A stretch of 64,000 nt of DNA. Source: Cryobacterium gelidum (GTDB taxonomy: Bacteria > Actinomycetota > Actinomycetes > Actinomycetales > Microbacteriaceae). The translations under genes were made by a program, and so were the position numbers. The stretch lies in assembly GCF_004403985.1 (NCBI RefSeq), contig NZ_SOHL01000003.1:259212-323211 (forward strand), given 5' to 3'. How positions within the stretch are numbered: position 1 is the stretch's first letter; each line of letters begins with the position of its first letter. Positions 45,292-56,386 of this stretch are shown in pieces. The notes under the pieces are model-generated. The model searched no databases. It had not been told where the DNA came from and worked only from the letters and a program-made list of their open reading frames with translations.

Positions 45292-47067
45292 ATGGCACTC
45301 AATATCGAGGACTACGCACTCATCAGTGATTGTCACTCGGCGGCGCTCGTCGGTCGAGACGGCAGCATCGACTGGTTATGCCTTCCGCGTTATGACTCCG
45401 CCTCGATGTTCGGTGCGCTCCTCGGCGATGAGAACGACGGTCGTTGGCTGCTGGCCCCGGCCGATACGACCGCCACCGCCAGCCGCAGTTATCAGGGCGA
45501 TACCTTCGTGCTGTCCACGGTGTGGACCACGACCACCGGCCAGGTCGAGGTACTCGACTTCATGCCGCACGGCAACGGCCGGGCCGACCTGGTGCGCCGG
45601 GTGCGCGGCATCAGCGGCACGGTGCACATGACCCAGGATCTGCGCATCCGCTTTGGCTATGCCACGACGATGCCGTGGGTGCGCCAGCTCAAGGGTGAGT
45701 CGGTGCACGGCCTCGTCGCGATCGCGGGGCCCGACGCCATCGTGGTGCGCGGCCCTGATCTGCGCGCCGCCGACCACCGCCACGTGTCCCATTTCGACGT
45801 CAGCACCGGCGACACGATCGACGCGCATCTGACCTGGTATCCCTCGCACCGCGATACGCCACCCGCCATCGACATCGATGCTGCCCACGCCGAGACCTGC
45901 GCCTGGTGGCGGAAATGGGCGTCGTGCTGCAGCCATCAGGGACCTTTGCGCGCCCAGGTGGTTCGTTCGCTGCTCGTGCTGCGTGCACTGACGCATGAGC
46001 GAACCGGCGGCATTGTGGCGGCCGCAACGACCTCGCTGCCCGAGCAGATCGGCGGCACCCGCAACTGGGACTACCGCTACGTCTGGTTGCGCGACGCCTC
46101 GCTCACGCTCGCGGTTCTGCTCAGCCACGGCTACGAGGTGGAGGCCGACGGCTGGCGAGCCTGGCTGCTGCGTGCCATTGCCGGCGATCCGGGCGACGTA
46201 CAGATCATGTACGGCCTCTCCGGGGAGCGCTACCTGCCCGAGCATGAACTCACCGGCCTGGCCGGTTATCAGGGCGCCTCCCCCGTGCGTGTTGGAAACG
46301 GCGCGGTCGACCAGTTCCAATCCGACGTGATCGGCGAGGTGATGGTGGCCCTGCATGCTGCGCGTACTGCGGGCGTGCGCGAGAACGAGTTCTCCTGGCC
46401 ACTGCAGCGCGCTCTCATGAGCTTTCTCGAGAAGAACTGGCGCCGCGCGGACCAGGGCATCTGGGAGGTCCGCGGCCAGCCTCGCGAATTCACCCACTCG
46501 CGCGTGATGGTCTGGGCCGCCTTCGACCGCGCGGTGCGGGGCATCGAAGAGTGCGGCCTGGACGGTCCGCTCCACCGTTGGAAGGCCCTGCGCGACGCAG
46601 TGCGCACCGACATCGAGACTCGCGCTTTTGACGCGGATCGAAATAGCTACATGCAGTTCTGCGGCAGCACGGAAGTGGATGCCTCGCTCCTGGTGCTCCC
46701 GCAGGTCGGCTTCTGCGCACCCACCGATCCACGCATGCTCGGCACCGTGGCCGCGATCGAGGCCGACCTCATGCGGGATGGGCTGCTGTTGCGGTACCGC
46801 ACGCACACCGCGGTGGACGGACTGCCGCCGGGTGAGCATCCGTTTCTGGCCTGCTCCTTCTGGTTGGTTGAGCAATACGCCACGTCGGGACGACTCGACG
46901 ACGCCAATGCGCTCATGAACCGGCTGCTCGGCTTCGTGAACGACGTCGGGCTGCTCTCGGAGGAGTACGACGTGACCAGTGGGCACCAGATGGGCAACAC
47001 CCCGCAAGCGCTCTCGCATCTGGCTCTGGTGCGCGCAGCGGATGCTATTATGGCCGGTGGCTCCTGA
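45292..47067 (+). CDS. Glycoside hydrolase family 15 protein (possible trehalase)
   Basis: This 591-residue enzyme has an N-terminal beta-sandwich (about 1-215, beginning LNIEDYALISDCHSAALVGR then DGSIDWLCLPRYD) and the GH15 (alpha/alpha)6 barrel (about 225-585). Barrel motifs are GGTRNWDYRYVWLRDASLTL near residue 255 and REFTHSRVMVWAAFDRAVRG near residue 395. GH15 enzymes cleave alpha-glucosidic bonds by inversion. The mycobacterial trehalase belongs to this family and has the same two-domain build, and otsAB lies close by, so trehalose hydrolysis is a reasonable inference. Glucoamylase-like action is the alternative. Confidence 0.9.
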   Translation: MALNIEDYALISDCHSAALVGRDGSIDWLCLPRYDSASMFGALLGDENDGRWLLAPADTTATASRSYQGDTFVLSTVWTTTTGQVEVLDFMPHGNGRADLVRRVRGISGTVHMTQDLRIRFGYATTMPWVRQLKGESVHGLVAIAGPDAIVVRGPDLRAADHRHVSHFDVSTGDTIDAHLTWYPSHRDTPPAIDIDAAHAETCAWWRKWASCCSHQGPLRAQVVRSLLVLRALTHERTGGIVAAATTSLPEQIGGTRNWDYRYVWLRDASLTLAVLLSHGYEVEADGWRAWLLRAIAGDPGDVQIMYGLSGERYLPEHELTGLAGYQGASPVRVGNGAVDQFQSDVIGEVMVALHAARTAGVRENEFSWPLQRALMSFLEKNWRRADQGIWEVRGQPREFTHSRVMVWAAFDRAVRGIEECGLDGPLHRWKALRDAVRTDIETRAFDADRNSYMQFCGSTEVDASLLVLPQVGFCAPTDPRMLGTVAAIEADLMRDGLLLRYRTHTAVDGLPPGEHPFLACSFWLVEQYATSGRLDDANALMNRLLGFVNDVGLLSEEYDVTSGHQMGNTPQALSHLALVRAADAIMAGGS

Positions 47068-47153
47068 TCACAATCACGACCTCTACACTTCCCGGCATTT
47101 TGTTGTAGGTATTCTTCAGCAGCGGGTGTGGGCCAAATTCTAGATTTAAAACC

Positions 47154-47762
47154 ATGACTGACACCGTTCGTTCGAGCGCCCCGACGGGGCGCATTATGCC
47201 CGCCCGCGATCTTGCCCAGATCGCCATCTTCTCCGCTCTCATCGCGGCACTCGGCCTGGCGGGACCCCTTAACATCGGGCCGGTGCCGATCACCCTGCAG
47301 ACCCTCGGCGTGATGCTCGCCGGGGCCATTCTCGGTCCGCGCAAGGGAACCCTCGCCGTGCTGTTGTTTCTCGTTCTGACGGCGGTGGGTCTCCCCCTGC
47401 TCGCCGGCGCTCGTGGCGGCATCGGCGTCTTCACAGTCAGTCCGGCCGCTGGCTACCTCTACGGCTGGCTGCTCGGTGCTGCCGTGACCGGATACCTCAC
47501 CGCCCGCCTGCTGCCGAAATACCCGTTCTGGCCCGCCCTCGGCGCCACGATTCTCGGCGGCATCGTCGCCGTCTACCTGGTTGGTATTCCGGTCATGGCC
47601 CTCAACCTCGGCCTGCCGCTCGTGACCACGATCGGCCTGAACCTCGCGTTCATACCCGGAGACCTGATCAAGGTCATCGTGACCGTGCTGGTCGCCCGCC
47701 AGGTCCACAAGGCCTACCCCGGTCTGATCGCGCTGCCGAAGGGCCGTCGGGAAGTTGACTGA
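47154..47762 (+). CDS. bioY: Biotin transporter BioY
   Basis: This 202-residue S-component of the biotin ECF importer has six helices. The family opening is DLAQIAIFSALIAALGLAGP then LNIGPVPITLQTLGVMLAGA, followed by GARGGIGVFTVSPAAGYLYG near residue 85, which lines the biotin site. It is the first gene of bioY-bioM-bioN; bioM follows after 3 bases. Confidence 0.93.
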   Translation: MTDTVRSSAPTGRIMPARDLAQIAIFSALIAALGLAGPLNIGPVPITLQTLGVMLAGAILGPRKGTLAVLLFLVLTAVGLPLLAGARGGIGVFTVSPAAGYLYGWLLGAAVTGYLTARLLPKYPFWPALGATILGGIVAVYLVGIPVMALNLGLPLVTTIGLNLAFIPGDLIKVIVTVLVARQVHKAYPGLIALPKGRREVD

Positions 47763-47765
47763 CGC

Positions 47766-48446
47766 GTGAGCAGCATCCGCTTCGAGCAGGTCGGGCAGTC
47801 ATTCGGTGACCGCTGCGTGCTTCGCAACGTGAATCTCAGCTTGACCGAGCATCGCATCGGCATCGTCGGCGCGAACGGATCGGGCAAATCCACGCTCGTG
47901 CGCATGATCAATGGGCTCGTCACTCCGACGAGCGGCACCGTGACGGTGGACGGGCTCGACGTGGCCCGCCACGCCCGCGACGTGCGCCGCAAGGTGGGGT
48001 TTATTTTCACGAATCCCGACAACCAGATCGTGATGCCCACCGTTCAGGAAGACGTGGCGTTCAGCCTGCGCCGACGCGGCCTCTCCCCCGCCGAAATCGC
48101 TGAGCGCACGGCGGCCGCCCTGGAACAGTTCGGACTGAGCGAGCACGCCGAACACCCGGCGCACCGCCTCTCCGGCGGGCAGAAACAGCTGCTCGCCCTC
48201 GCCTCCGTCCTGGTGGCACGTCCAGCCACGATCGTCGCCGACGAACCGACGACCCTGCTCGACGCCCGCAATGCCCGGCGCATCGGTGAGCTATTGCACA
48301 CGCTTCCCCAGCAGGTCATCGTCGTCACCCACCACTTGCATCTGGTCGAAGAATTCGACCGCGTGATCGTGATCGAGGAGGGCATGGTCGTCGCCGACGG
48401 CGCGCCCGCGCAGGCCCTGGCGGCGTATCGCGCCCTGCTGCAGTGA
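47766..48446 (+). CDS. bioM: Biotin ECF transporter ATP-binding protein
   Basis: This 226-residue ABC ATPase has Walker A GANGSGKST near residue 36, the signature LSGGQKQLL near residue 135 and Walker B TIVADEPTTLLD near residue 155. FTNPDNQIVMPTVQEDVAF is the ECF-type Q-loop region. It starts with GTG 3 bases past bioY and pairs with BioN and BioY for biotin uptake. Confidence 0.92.
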   Translation: MSSIRFEQVGQSFGDRCVLRNVNLSLTEHRIGIVGANGSGKSTLVRMINGLVTPTSGTVTVDGLDVARHARDVRRKVGFIFTNPDNQIVMPTVQEDVAFSLRRRGLSPAEIAERTAAALEQFGLSEHAEHPAHRLSGGQKQLLALASVLVARPATIVADEPTTLLDARNARRIGELLHTLPQQVIVVTHHLHLVEEFDRVIVIEEGMVVADGAPAQALAAYRALLQ

Positions 48447-48456
48447 GAAGCGGCAG

Positions 48457-49050
48457 ATGATCGGCCTGTACAGCCCTGGAACCTCGCTCATTCACCGAGC
48501 GCCCACTCTGCTCAAGCTGTTTCTGCTCTCGCTCTGCGTCGTTCTGATCGGGTCCTCGCCCAATCCATGGATCGTCAGCGGTGCGGCGGCCGGCGTCGTG
48601 CTGCTGTTTTTGGCGGCGCGAGTTCCGGTGCGAGCGGCCGCAGCCCAGATCGCCCCGATTTTGCTGATCCTGCTGGTCACGGTGCCAATCCAGGGTTTGC
48701 TCTCCGGCTGGACGGTCGCCGCTCTGATGGCGGGCCGTCTGCTCGTGGCGGTGGCCCTCGCCACCCTGTTCACGATGACCACGACGGTCACCGCCGTGCT
48801 CGAAGCGTTCCAGAAACTGCTGCGACCGTTCCGCCGGTTCATCGACACCGACCGGGTAGGACTGCTCGTCGCGCTCACCATCCGCTGCATTCCCTTGGTG
48901 AGCGATATCGTTCGCGAGGTCTTCGAGGCCCGCACGGCCCGCGGTACGCGGGGCTCGCTCCTGTCGATCGCCGTTCCGGTGGTCGTGCGGTCGCTCTACG
49001 CAGCGGATGCCCTGGGCGAAGCCCTGGTCGCCCGCGGCCTCGACGACTGA
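48457..49050 (+). CDS. bioN: Biotin ECF transporter transmembrane protein
   Basis: This 197-residue EcfT-type membrane subunit has four to five helices and two coupling-helix Ala-Arg-Gly motifs (EARTARGTRGSLL near residue 155 and ALVARGL at the C-terminus) that contact the ATPase. It is shorter than general EcfT proteins, as in other BioN proteins. It is the last gene of the biotin operon, 10 bases after bioM. Confidence 0.9.
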   Translation: MIGLYSPGTSLIHRAPTLLKLFLLSLCVVLIGSSPNPWIVSGAAAGVVLLFLAARVPVRAAAAQIAPILLILLVTVPIQGLLSGWTVAALMAGRLLVAVALATLFTMTTTVTAVLEAFQKLLRPFRRFIDTDRVGLLVALTIRCIPLVSDIVREVFEARTARGTRGSLLSIAVPVVVRSLYAADALGEALVARGLDD

Positions 49051-49194
49051 CCGGCCCCGGCCCGGGCGGCACGCCGGGGCATTCACTCAGCCGCTTTATA
49101 GGCGATCCGTGGCAGAGTAGGTCTTTGGGCGTTCGCGCCACCAGACAGCTACCGAAAAATGCCTACCCGCAGCTACGCTCTCGAAAGAGGCCCC

Positions 49195-50187
49195 GTGTCG
49201 AAAATTCCCGCACTCCTGACCATTGTGGGCCTGACGCTCGCACTGACCGCTTGTGGAAGCAGCGACACTCCTCAAGCAACGGATGCGGCCGCTGCCAGTT
49301 CCCCCTCTGCGGACTGCACGCAACCGGGCAAGCTCTCCGACAGCGTCAAGGTCACCGGTGATTTCGGCGCGCCCCTCGACATCGCGATCGATGCACCGCT
49401 CGCGCCCACCACCACCCAGCGCACGGTGGCGATTGAGGGAAGCGGCACCGACACGGCCAAGAAAGACTCGATCGTGGAAGTCGCGATCACCCTCTACAAC
49501 GCCAAAACCGAGAAAATCGTACAGCCGACGACGTACTCCACCGATGGAGCCAGTCTCGTCATTCCCATCAACGACACCGGCTTGCTGCATGGTCTTGTTC
49601 GATCGGCCAATTGCGCCGTCGAGGGCGACCGGATCGTGACCGTGAGTACGGCAGCGGATGCCTTCACAGATCAGGGCACCACCGGCGTCGCTGCGGGCGA
49701 GCCCGTCATCTTTGTCATGGACGTCGTCAAGGTGATCGAATCCGTACCGACCAAGGCGTCAGGAACCGACCAGCCTGCCGAGGCCGGTCTCCCGACGGTC
49801 GCTCTTGCTGCTGATGGCGCACCGACCGTAACCGTTCCCGCCACCGATGCTCCCACGGATCTGAAGATCTCCACCCTGAAGAAGGGTGATGGGAAGGTCG
49901 TCACCGACGGCGCGAGCGTGGCAGTGGCCTATACCGGTGTGCTCTGGGCGACCGGCAAAACCTTCGACTCCTCCTGGGGCCGCTCCCCGTACACCGTCTT
50001 CCCGACGGGCGGCGTGATCCCAGGCTTCACCCAGGCGCTCGTCGGCCAGACCGTCGGTTCGCAGGTCCTCGCCGTGATTCCGCCGGAATTCGGCTACGGC
50101 GAAGCCGGCACCCAGGGCATTTCGGGCACCGACACCCTCGTGTTCGTAATCGATATTCTTGCTGCCGAGGGCGGCCCGAAGGCCTGA
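49195..50187 (+). CDS. FKBP-type peptidyl-prolyl isomerase lipoprotein
   Basis: This 330-residue protein has a lipoprotein signal (IVGLTLALTACGSS, lipobox LTAC near residue 20), a variable extracellular region with a second degenerate FKBP-like half (about 50-185), and a canonical C-terminal FKBP domain (about 230-330: VAVAYTGVLWATGKTFDSSW, GGVIPGFTQALVGQTVGSQV, VIPPEFGYGE). It likely helps fold secreted proteins outside the membrane. The GTG at 49195 has AGAGG 4 bases upstream and directly precedes the signal peptide. A terminator follows. Confidence 0.9.
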   Translation: MSKIPALLTIVGLTLALTACGSSDTPQATDAAAASSPSADCTQPGKLSDSVKVTGDFGAPLDIAIDAPLAPTTTQRTVAIEGSGTDTAKKDSIVEVAITLYNAKTEKIVQPTTYSTDGASLVIPINDTGLLHGLVRSANCAVEGDRIVTVSTAADAFTDQGTTGVAAGEPVIFVMDVVKVIESVPTKASGTDQPAEAGLPTVALAADGAPTVTVPATDAPTDLKISTLKKGDGKVVTDGASVAVAYTGVLWATGKTFDSSWGRSPYTVFPTGGVIPGFTQALVGQTVGSQVLAVIPPEFGYGEAGTQGISGTDTLVFVIDILAAEGGPKA

Positions 50188-50208
50188 AAAGCAACTCCTC
50201 TACCTGGG

Positions 50209-50249
50209 CACCGCCCGTCGACCTGTGGGCCGAAGGGCGGTGTTTTTTT
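50209..50249 (+). terminator. Rho-independent terminator after the FKBP gene
   Basis: CACCGCCC (50209-50216) pairs with GGGCGGTG (50235-50242), followed by seven T. Confidence 0.88.
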
Positions 50250-50379
50250 GCCCAGCGGGGACCGGTTCCTGAGCGTCTGCCCAGCCGCAGGGTGCATCGG
50301 CGTGACAGTGTGGAGTGCAGGTACCAACATGCCCGGCACCGGCCAGGCGTGAATTTGACCACCGAAAGAGGCTATTCAC

Positions 50380-50808
50380 CTGACATCCACATTCACTTCG
50401 ACGTTTACTCCCACCAAATTTCAGGTCGCCGATCCGACACTCGTCGCGTCCGCTCTCAAGCCGACGACCATCGACGAATATGTTGCCGCTCCCACCGAGC
50501 CGCTGGCAAGCGTCGTCGGGCTGCTCCGCGATAAATTCGACTTGGGCCTGCCGAAGACATCGACGGAACTATGGCACGGACATCCGGTCTGGCTCGAGAA
50601 TGACCTACCGGTAGTCGGATTCAAGGCGTATCCGAATTTTGTGACCGTGTTGTTCTGGCGCGGCCAGGCCATCACCGATGACTCGGGCAAGCTCAACGCG
50701 AGCGGGTCGGCGGAGATGAGCGAATTCAAGCTGAAAAGCGTCGACGACTTCAACAGCGACCTGTTCGACGGCTGGCTGCAGCAGGTACGCGAGCTCGAGG
50801 CCGCCTAA
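50380..50808 (+). CDS. DUF1801-like protein with apparent CTG start
   Basis: This protein of about 142 residues resembles the DUF1801/YdhG group: TIDEYVAAPTEPLASVVGLL, then HGHPVWLENDLPVVGFKAYP and FKLKSVDDFN. The homologous frame is open from 50359 but contains no ATG, GTG or TTG until a TTG at 50542, deep inside the domain. A CTG at 50380, 8 bases after AGAGG, gives MTSTFTSTFTPTKF. The CTG is therefore the best start. Function unknown. Confidence 0.7.
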   Translation: MTSTFTSTFTPTKFQVADPTLVASALKPTTIDEYVAAPTEPLASVVGLLRDKFDLGLPKTSTELWHGHPVWLENDLPVVGFKAYPNFVTVLFWRGQAITDDSGKLNASGSAEMSEFKLKSVDDFNSDLFDGWLQQVRELEAA

Positions 50809-50830
50809 CTCTCGGAGAGGCGAGACTCGC

Positions 50831-53086
<2,256 letters not shown>

Positions 53087-53099
53087 AGTGATGCTGATG

Positions 53100-54431
53100 C
53101 TACTTGTTGACCGGGATCGACTGTGCCTGGAGGGCGTCGATCGTGCTCTGCTGGGCGCTCGTGAGGGCATCCGTCAGCGTGCCGTTACCGGTGACTGCAC
53201 CCTTGAAACCGTCGGAGGTGTCGTTATAGACCTGCGTCATGGTCGGGCCCCAGATGAAGTCGGGCGATACCTGAGCGGACGCCTCGGCGAACACATCGTA
53301 GATCGCCTGGCCGCCATAGAACTCGACGCCTTCCTTCAGGGCCGGCAGTTCCAGGCCACTCTTGGCGGCCGGGTACAGGTTGGCCGATTTGTTCAGCATC
53401 GTGAGCGCCTCATCAGAGGTGTTCAGCCAGAGCGCGAACTGTGCAGCCTCGTAGGGGTGCTCGGATCCTTTGAACACGGCGGTGGACGAGCCACCCCAGT
53501 TGCCAGCGGCGCTCTCGCCATCAGCCCACTGCGGGGAGAGCGCGACGGACCAGTTGCCGGCGGTATCCGGAGCACCGCTGACGATGGAGTTCGCACCCCA
53601 GGCCGCCGAGTTCCAGGTCCAGTCGGATCCGGTGTTGTAGGCGTTATTCCACTCGTCGGTCCACGGCGGGTTGGTTGAAACGAGATCGCGGTCGATCAGG
53701 TCCTGCCAGTAGTTGGCAACCTTGACGGACTCCGGGCTGGTCAGATCGACGGTCCAGTTGTCACCGTCGTTCTCGAACCAGGTTCCGCCGGCCTGCCAGA
53801 CGAATCCGGCAAACTGGTTGATGTCGCTCTGCGAGAAGTTGGTGATGTACCCGCCGGTGGCGCGTACCGCCTCCGCTGCAACGGCGAACTCTTCCCACGT
53901 AGTGGGGATCGCAATGTTGTTGGCCGCGAAGAGATCGGCGCGGTAGAACATCGCCATGGGGCCGGCATCTTGCGGCACCGCATAGACGGCGTCCTCTTCG
54001 CCGAAGTTGACTTGACCCCAGGTCCAGTCCACGAAGTTGTCCTGGGCGTCGAGTACACCCGCGCAGGAAGCGAGGTTGGTCAGGCCGTCCTGTACGCGGA
54101 AGTTCGGGAGGGCGTCGTATTCGATCTGGCCGAGGTCGGGCGCGTTGCCGGCCTTGAGCTGATTGAAAAAGTTTTGATAGGTGCCTCCGTTTCCGTTCGG
54201 GCCGGTCTGCACCTTCACCTGAATGTCGGGGTTTTCATCGTTCCAGATCTTGACGACTTCCTCGATCCCAGGTATCCAGGTCGTAAAGGTCAGGTCGACC
54301 TTGCCGTCGGAGGGTGCACAGGCTGCGGCGTCGCCGCCGTCCTGTGTGGTCGAGCCTGACGCGCAGCCGGCCAGCACGACCGTGGCTGCGGTGAGCAAAG
54401 CGACGGTGGCTGCTCTCTTCTTGATTCGCAT
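53100..54431 (-). CDS. Carbohydrate ABC transporter substrate-binding lipoprotein
   Basis: This 443-residue SBP_bac_1-type receptor has a lipoprotein signal (VALLTAATVVLAGCAS, cysteine near residue 24) and a mature part with DLTFTTWIPGIEEVVKIWND, LKAGNAPDLGQIEYDALP and DAGPMAMFYRADLF. Placement between the permeases and alpha-galactosidase gene suggests it binds galactosides or galacto-oligosaccharides. No ATPase gene is present, so a shared MsmK/UgpC-type ATPase elsewhere must drive the importer. Confidence 0.92.
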   Translation of the reverse strand: MRIKKRAATVALLTAATVVLAGCASGSTTQDGGDAAACAPSDGKVDLTFTTWIPGIEEVVKIWNDENPDIQVKVQTGPNGNGGTYQNFFNQLKAGNAPDLGQIEYDALPNFRVQDGLTNLASCAGVLDAQDNFVDWTWGQVNFGEEDAVYAVPQDAGPMAMFYRADLFAANNIAIPTTWEEFAVAAEAVRATGGYITNFSQSDINQFAGFVWQAGGTWFENDGDNWTVDLTSPESVKVANYWQDLIDRDLVSTNPPWTDEWNNAYNTGSDWTWNSAAWGANSIVSGAPDTAGNWSVALSPQWADGESAAGNWGGSSTAVFKGSEHPYEAAQFALWLNTSDEALTMLNKSANLYPAAKSGLELPALKEGVEFYGGQAIYDVFAEASAQVSPDFIWGPTMTQVYNDTSDGFKGAVTGNGTLTDALTSAQQSTIDALQAQSIPVNK

Positions 54432-54503
54432 TGTCCTTCTTTTCTCTTGGTGGAGGGAATGAGCCGACTGGAATATCCAGCCGGGGTGGTGTGGCTGGGG
54501 TGG

Positions 54504-55430
54504 TTATTTCACTGACCCGGCGCTGAGGCCGTTACGCCAAAAGCGCTGGAGCAGCAGGAAGATGATGATCAGCGGGATGATCGACAGCAGCGCGCCGATC
54601 AGCACGTAGTCGCGCAGCACAGGGATCTGGTTGACCTGCGAGTTCCAGGCGTAGAGGCCGAGCGTGACCGGGAACAGGGTTTCGTCGCGCAGCATGATCA
54701 GCGGCAGGAAAAAGTTGTTCCAGATGGCGACGAACTGGAAGAGGAAGACCGTGACCAGGGCGGGCACCATCATCCGCACCGAGACGGTGAAAAAGGTGCG
54801 CAATTCGCCGGCGCCGTCGAGGCGGGCGGCCTCGATCAGTTCGTCGGGCACGCTGGCCGAGGCGTAGATGCGGGCGAGGTAGACCCCGAACGGGCTGACC
54901 AGGCTGGGCAGGAACACCGACCAGAACGTGTTCGTCAGGCTGATCTGGCTGAAGATCAGGAACAGCGGCAGCGCCAGCGCCGTCGCGGGCACGAGCACGC
55001 CGCCAAGCACGACGTTGAAGATCAGTTCACGGCCCGGAAAGTTGTACTTGGCCAGGGCGTACCCGCACATACCGGCGATGAGCGTACCAACGAGGGCGCC
55101 GCCACCGGCGTACAGCGCGCTGTTGAGCATCCACTTGAGGTAGACGCCGTCACGGTAAGCCACCAGGTTTGCCATGTTCTCGAACAGGGAGAAGTCGGCG
55201 AACCAGAGCGGGTTCGTGCTGTTGAACTGGGAGCGGTTCTTCGAGGCCGCGACCACCAGCCACCAGATCGGCACCAGAAAGTAGAGCGTGAACACGCCCA
55301 TGACGACCATGGCGCTGACCCGAGCGAACGGGCTCTCTCGCTGCGCGCGCGGCGTCTTGCCCTGCCGGGAACGGATGCTGCGTGCCGACTTGCCGACAGT
55401 GGTGGAGGTCACGGTGCTCAGGGTGCTCAC
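54504..55430 (-). CDS. Carbohydrate ABC transporter permease (MalG type)
   Basis: This 308-residue membrane subunit has six helices and the EAA coupling loop ELIEAARLDGAGELRTFFTV (about residues 195-215). The N-terminus is basic. It overlaps the MalF-type gene by 4 bases. Confidence 0.93.
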   Translation of the reverse strand: MSTLSTVTSTTVGKSARSIRSRQGKTPRAQRESPFARVSAMVVMGVFTLYFLVPIWWLVVAASKNRSQFNSTNPLWFADFSLFENMANLVAYRDGVYLKWMLNSALYAGGGALVGTLIAGMCGYALAKYNFPGRELIFNVVLGGVLVPATALALPLFLIFSQISLTNTFWSVFLPSLVSPFGVYLARIYASASVPDELIEAARLDGAGELRTFFTVSVRMMVPALVTVFLFQFVAIWNNFFLPLIMLRDETLFPVTLGLYAWNSQVNQIPVLRDYVLIGALLSIIPLIIIFLLLQRFWRNGLSAGSVK

Positions 55431-56386
55431 TTGGCTTCCTTCCGTTGCGTGAACTTCAGGAACGTGAACGAAAGGATGAACGTCGCGAGGGCCAGCACCA
55501 CGGAGAACGCCGCGGCCAGGTTGAAGTTTGGGATGGATGAGGTGGAGTAGACCGTCAGGTTCGGGGTGAACGTGCTGGTGACGGCCGAGCTGAAGCTGCG
55601 GAACACCTGGGGTTCGGCCAGCAGTTGCAGGGTTCCGATGATCGAGAAGATCGCGGTCAGGATGATGGCCGGCATGATCAGCGGGATCTTCACCGACCAG
55701 GCGATGCGGAGCTGGCCGGCGCCGTCGAGGCGGGCGGCCTCGTAGAGTTCAGCCGGGATTGCCAGCAGCGCCGAGTAGATGATGAGCATGTTGTAGCCCA
55801 CGAACACCCAGGTGACGACGTTGGCGATGGCCCAGAGCACGAGGTCCGCCGAGAGGAAGTTGATGTTCTCGGTGACGGCACTGAACGGTGACAGGTTGGG
55901 TGAGTAGAGGTAGCCCCACATGATCGCGGCGATGACGCCGGGCACCGCGTAGGGAACAAAGAACGCCAGCCGAAAGAACTTCTTGCCGCGCACGAGCGGC
56001 GAGTCCAGCAGCAGGGCGAATACCAGTGCGAGGCCGAGCATGATCGGCACCTGCACGGCGCCGAAGGCGAGCACCCGACTGATCGACGCCCAGAACGGCC
56101 CGTTCTGGAAGACCAGGATGTACTGGCTAAGTCCACCGAAGACCTGTGTGGCCTGGCCGAAGGTGCCCTCACGCTCGATCACGAGCAGAGACTGGTAGAT
56201 CGCGTAGCCGATCGGCACCAGGTAGAACAGGGCAAACAGTGCGCCGAACGGGAGCACGAACGCCAGGATCGCTCCCTTGTGCTGCACGCGGGGCTTCGCT
56301 CCGCGGGCCTTGGCTGGCTGGGCGGCGCGGGGCTTCCGGGCGGCGTTGCCCGGGGCATCCGTCAGGGGACCGGCAGGTGCGCTCAT
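55427..56386 (-). CDS. Carbohydrate ABC transporter permease (MalF type)
   Basis: This 319-residue membrane subunit has six helices and the EAA loop ELYEAARLDGAGQLRIAWSV (about residues 215-235). A basic, Ala/Pro-rich N-terminus of about 35 residues precedes the first helix. It overlaps GH42 and the MalG-type gene by 4 bases each, so the operon is tightly coupled. Confidence 0.93.
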   Translation of the reverse strand: MSAPAGPLTDAPGNAARKPRAAQPAKARGAKPRVQHKGAILAFVLPFGALFALFYLVPIGYAIYQSLLVIEREGTFGQATQVFGGLSQYILVFQNGPFWASISRVLAFGAVQVPIMLGLALVFALLLDSPLVRGKKFFRLAFFVPYAVPGVIAAIMWGYLYSPNLSPFSAVTENINFLSADLVLWAIANVVTWVFVGYNMLIIYSALLAIPAELYEAARLDGAGQLRIAWSVKIPLIMPAIILTAIFSIIGTLQLLAEPQVFRSFSSAVTSTFTPNLTVYSTSSIPNFNLAAAFSVVLALATFILSFTFLKFTQRKEAK

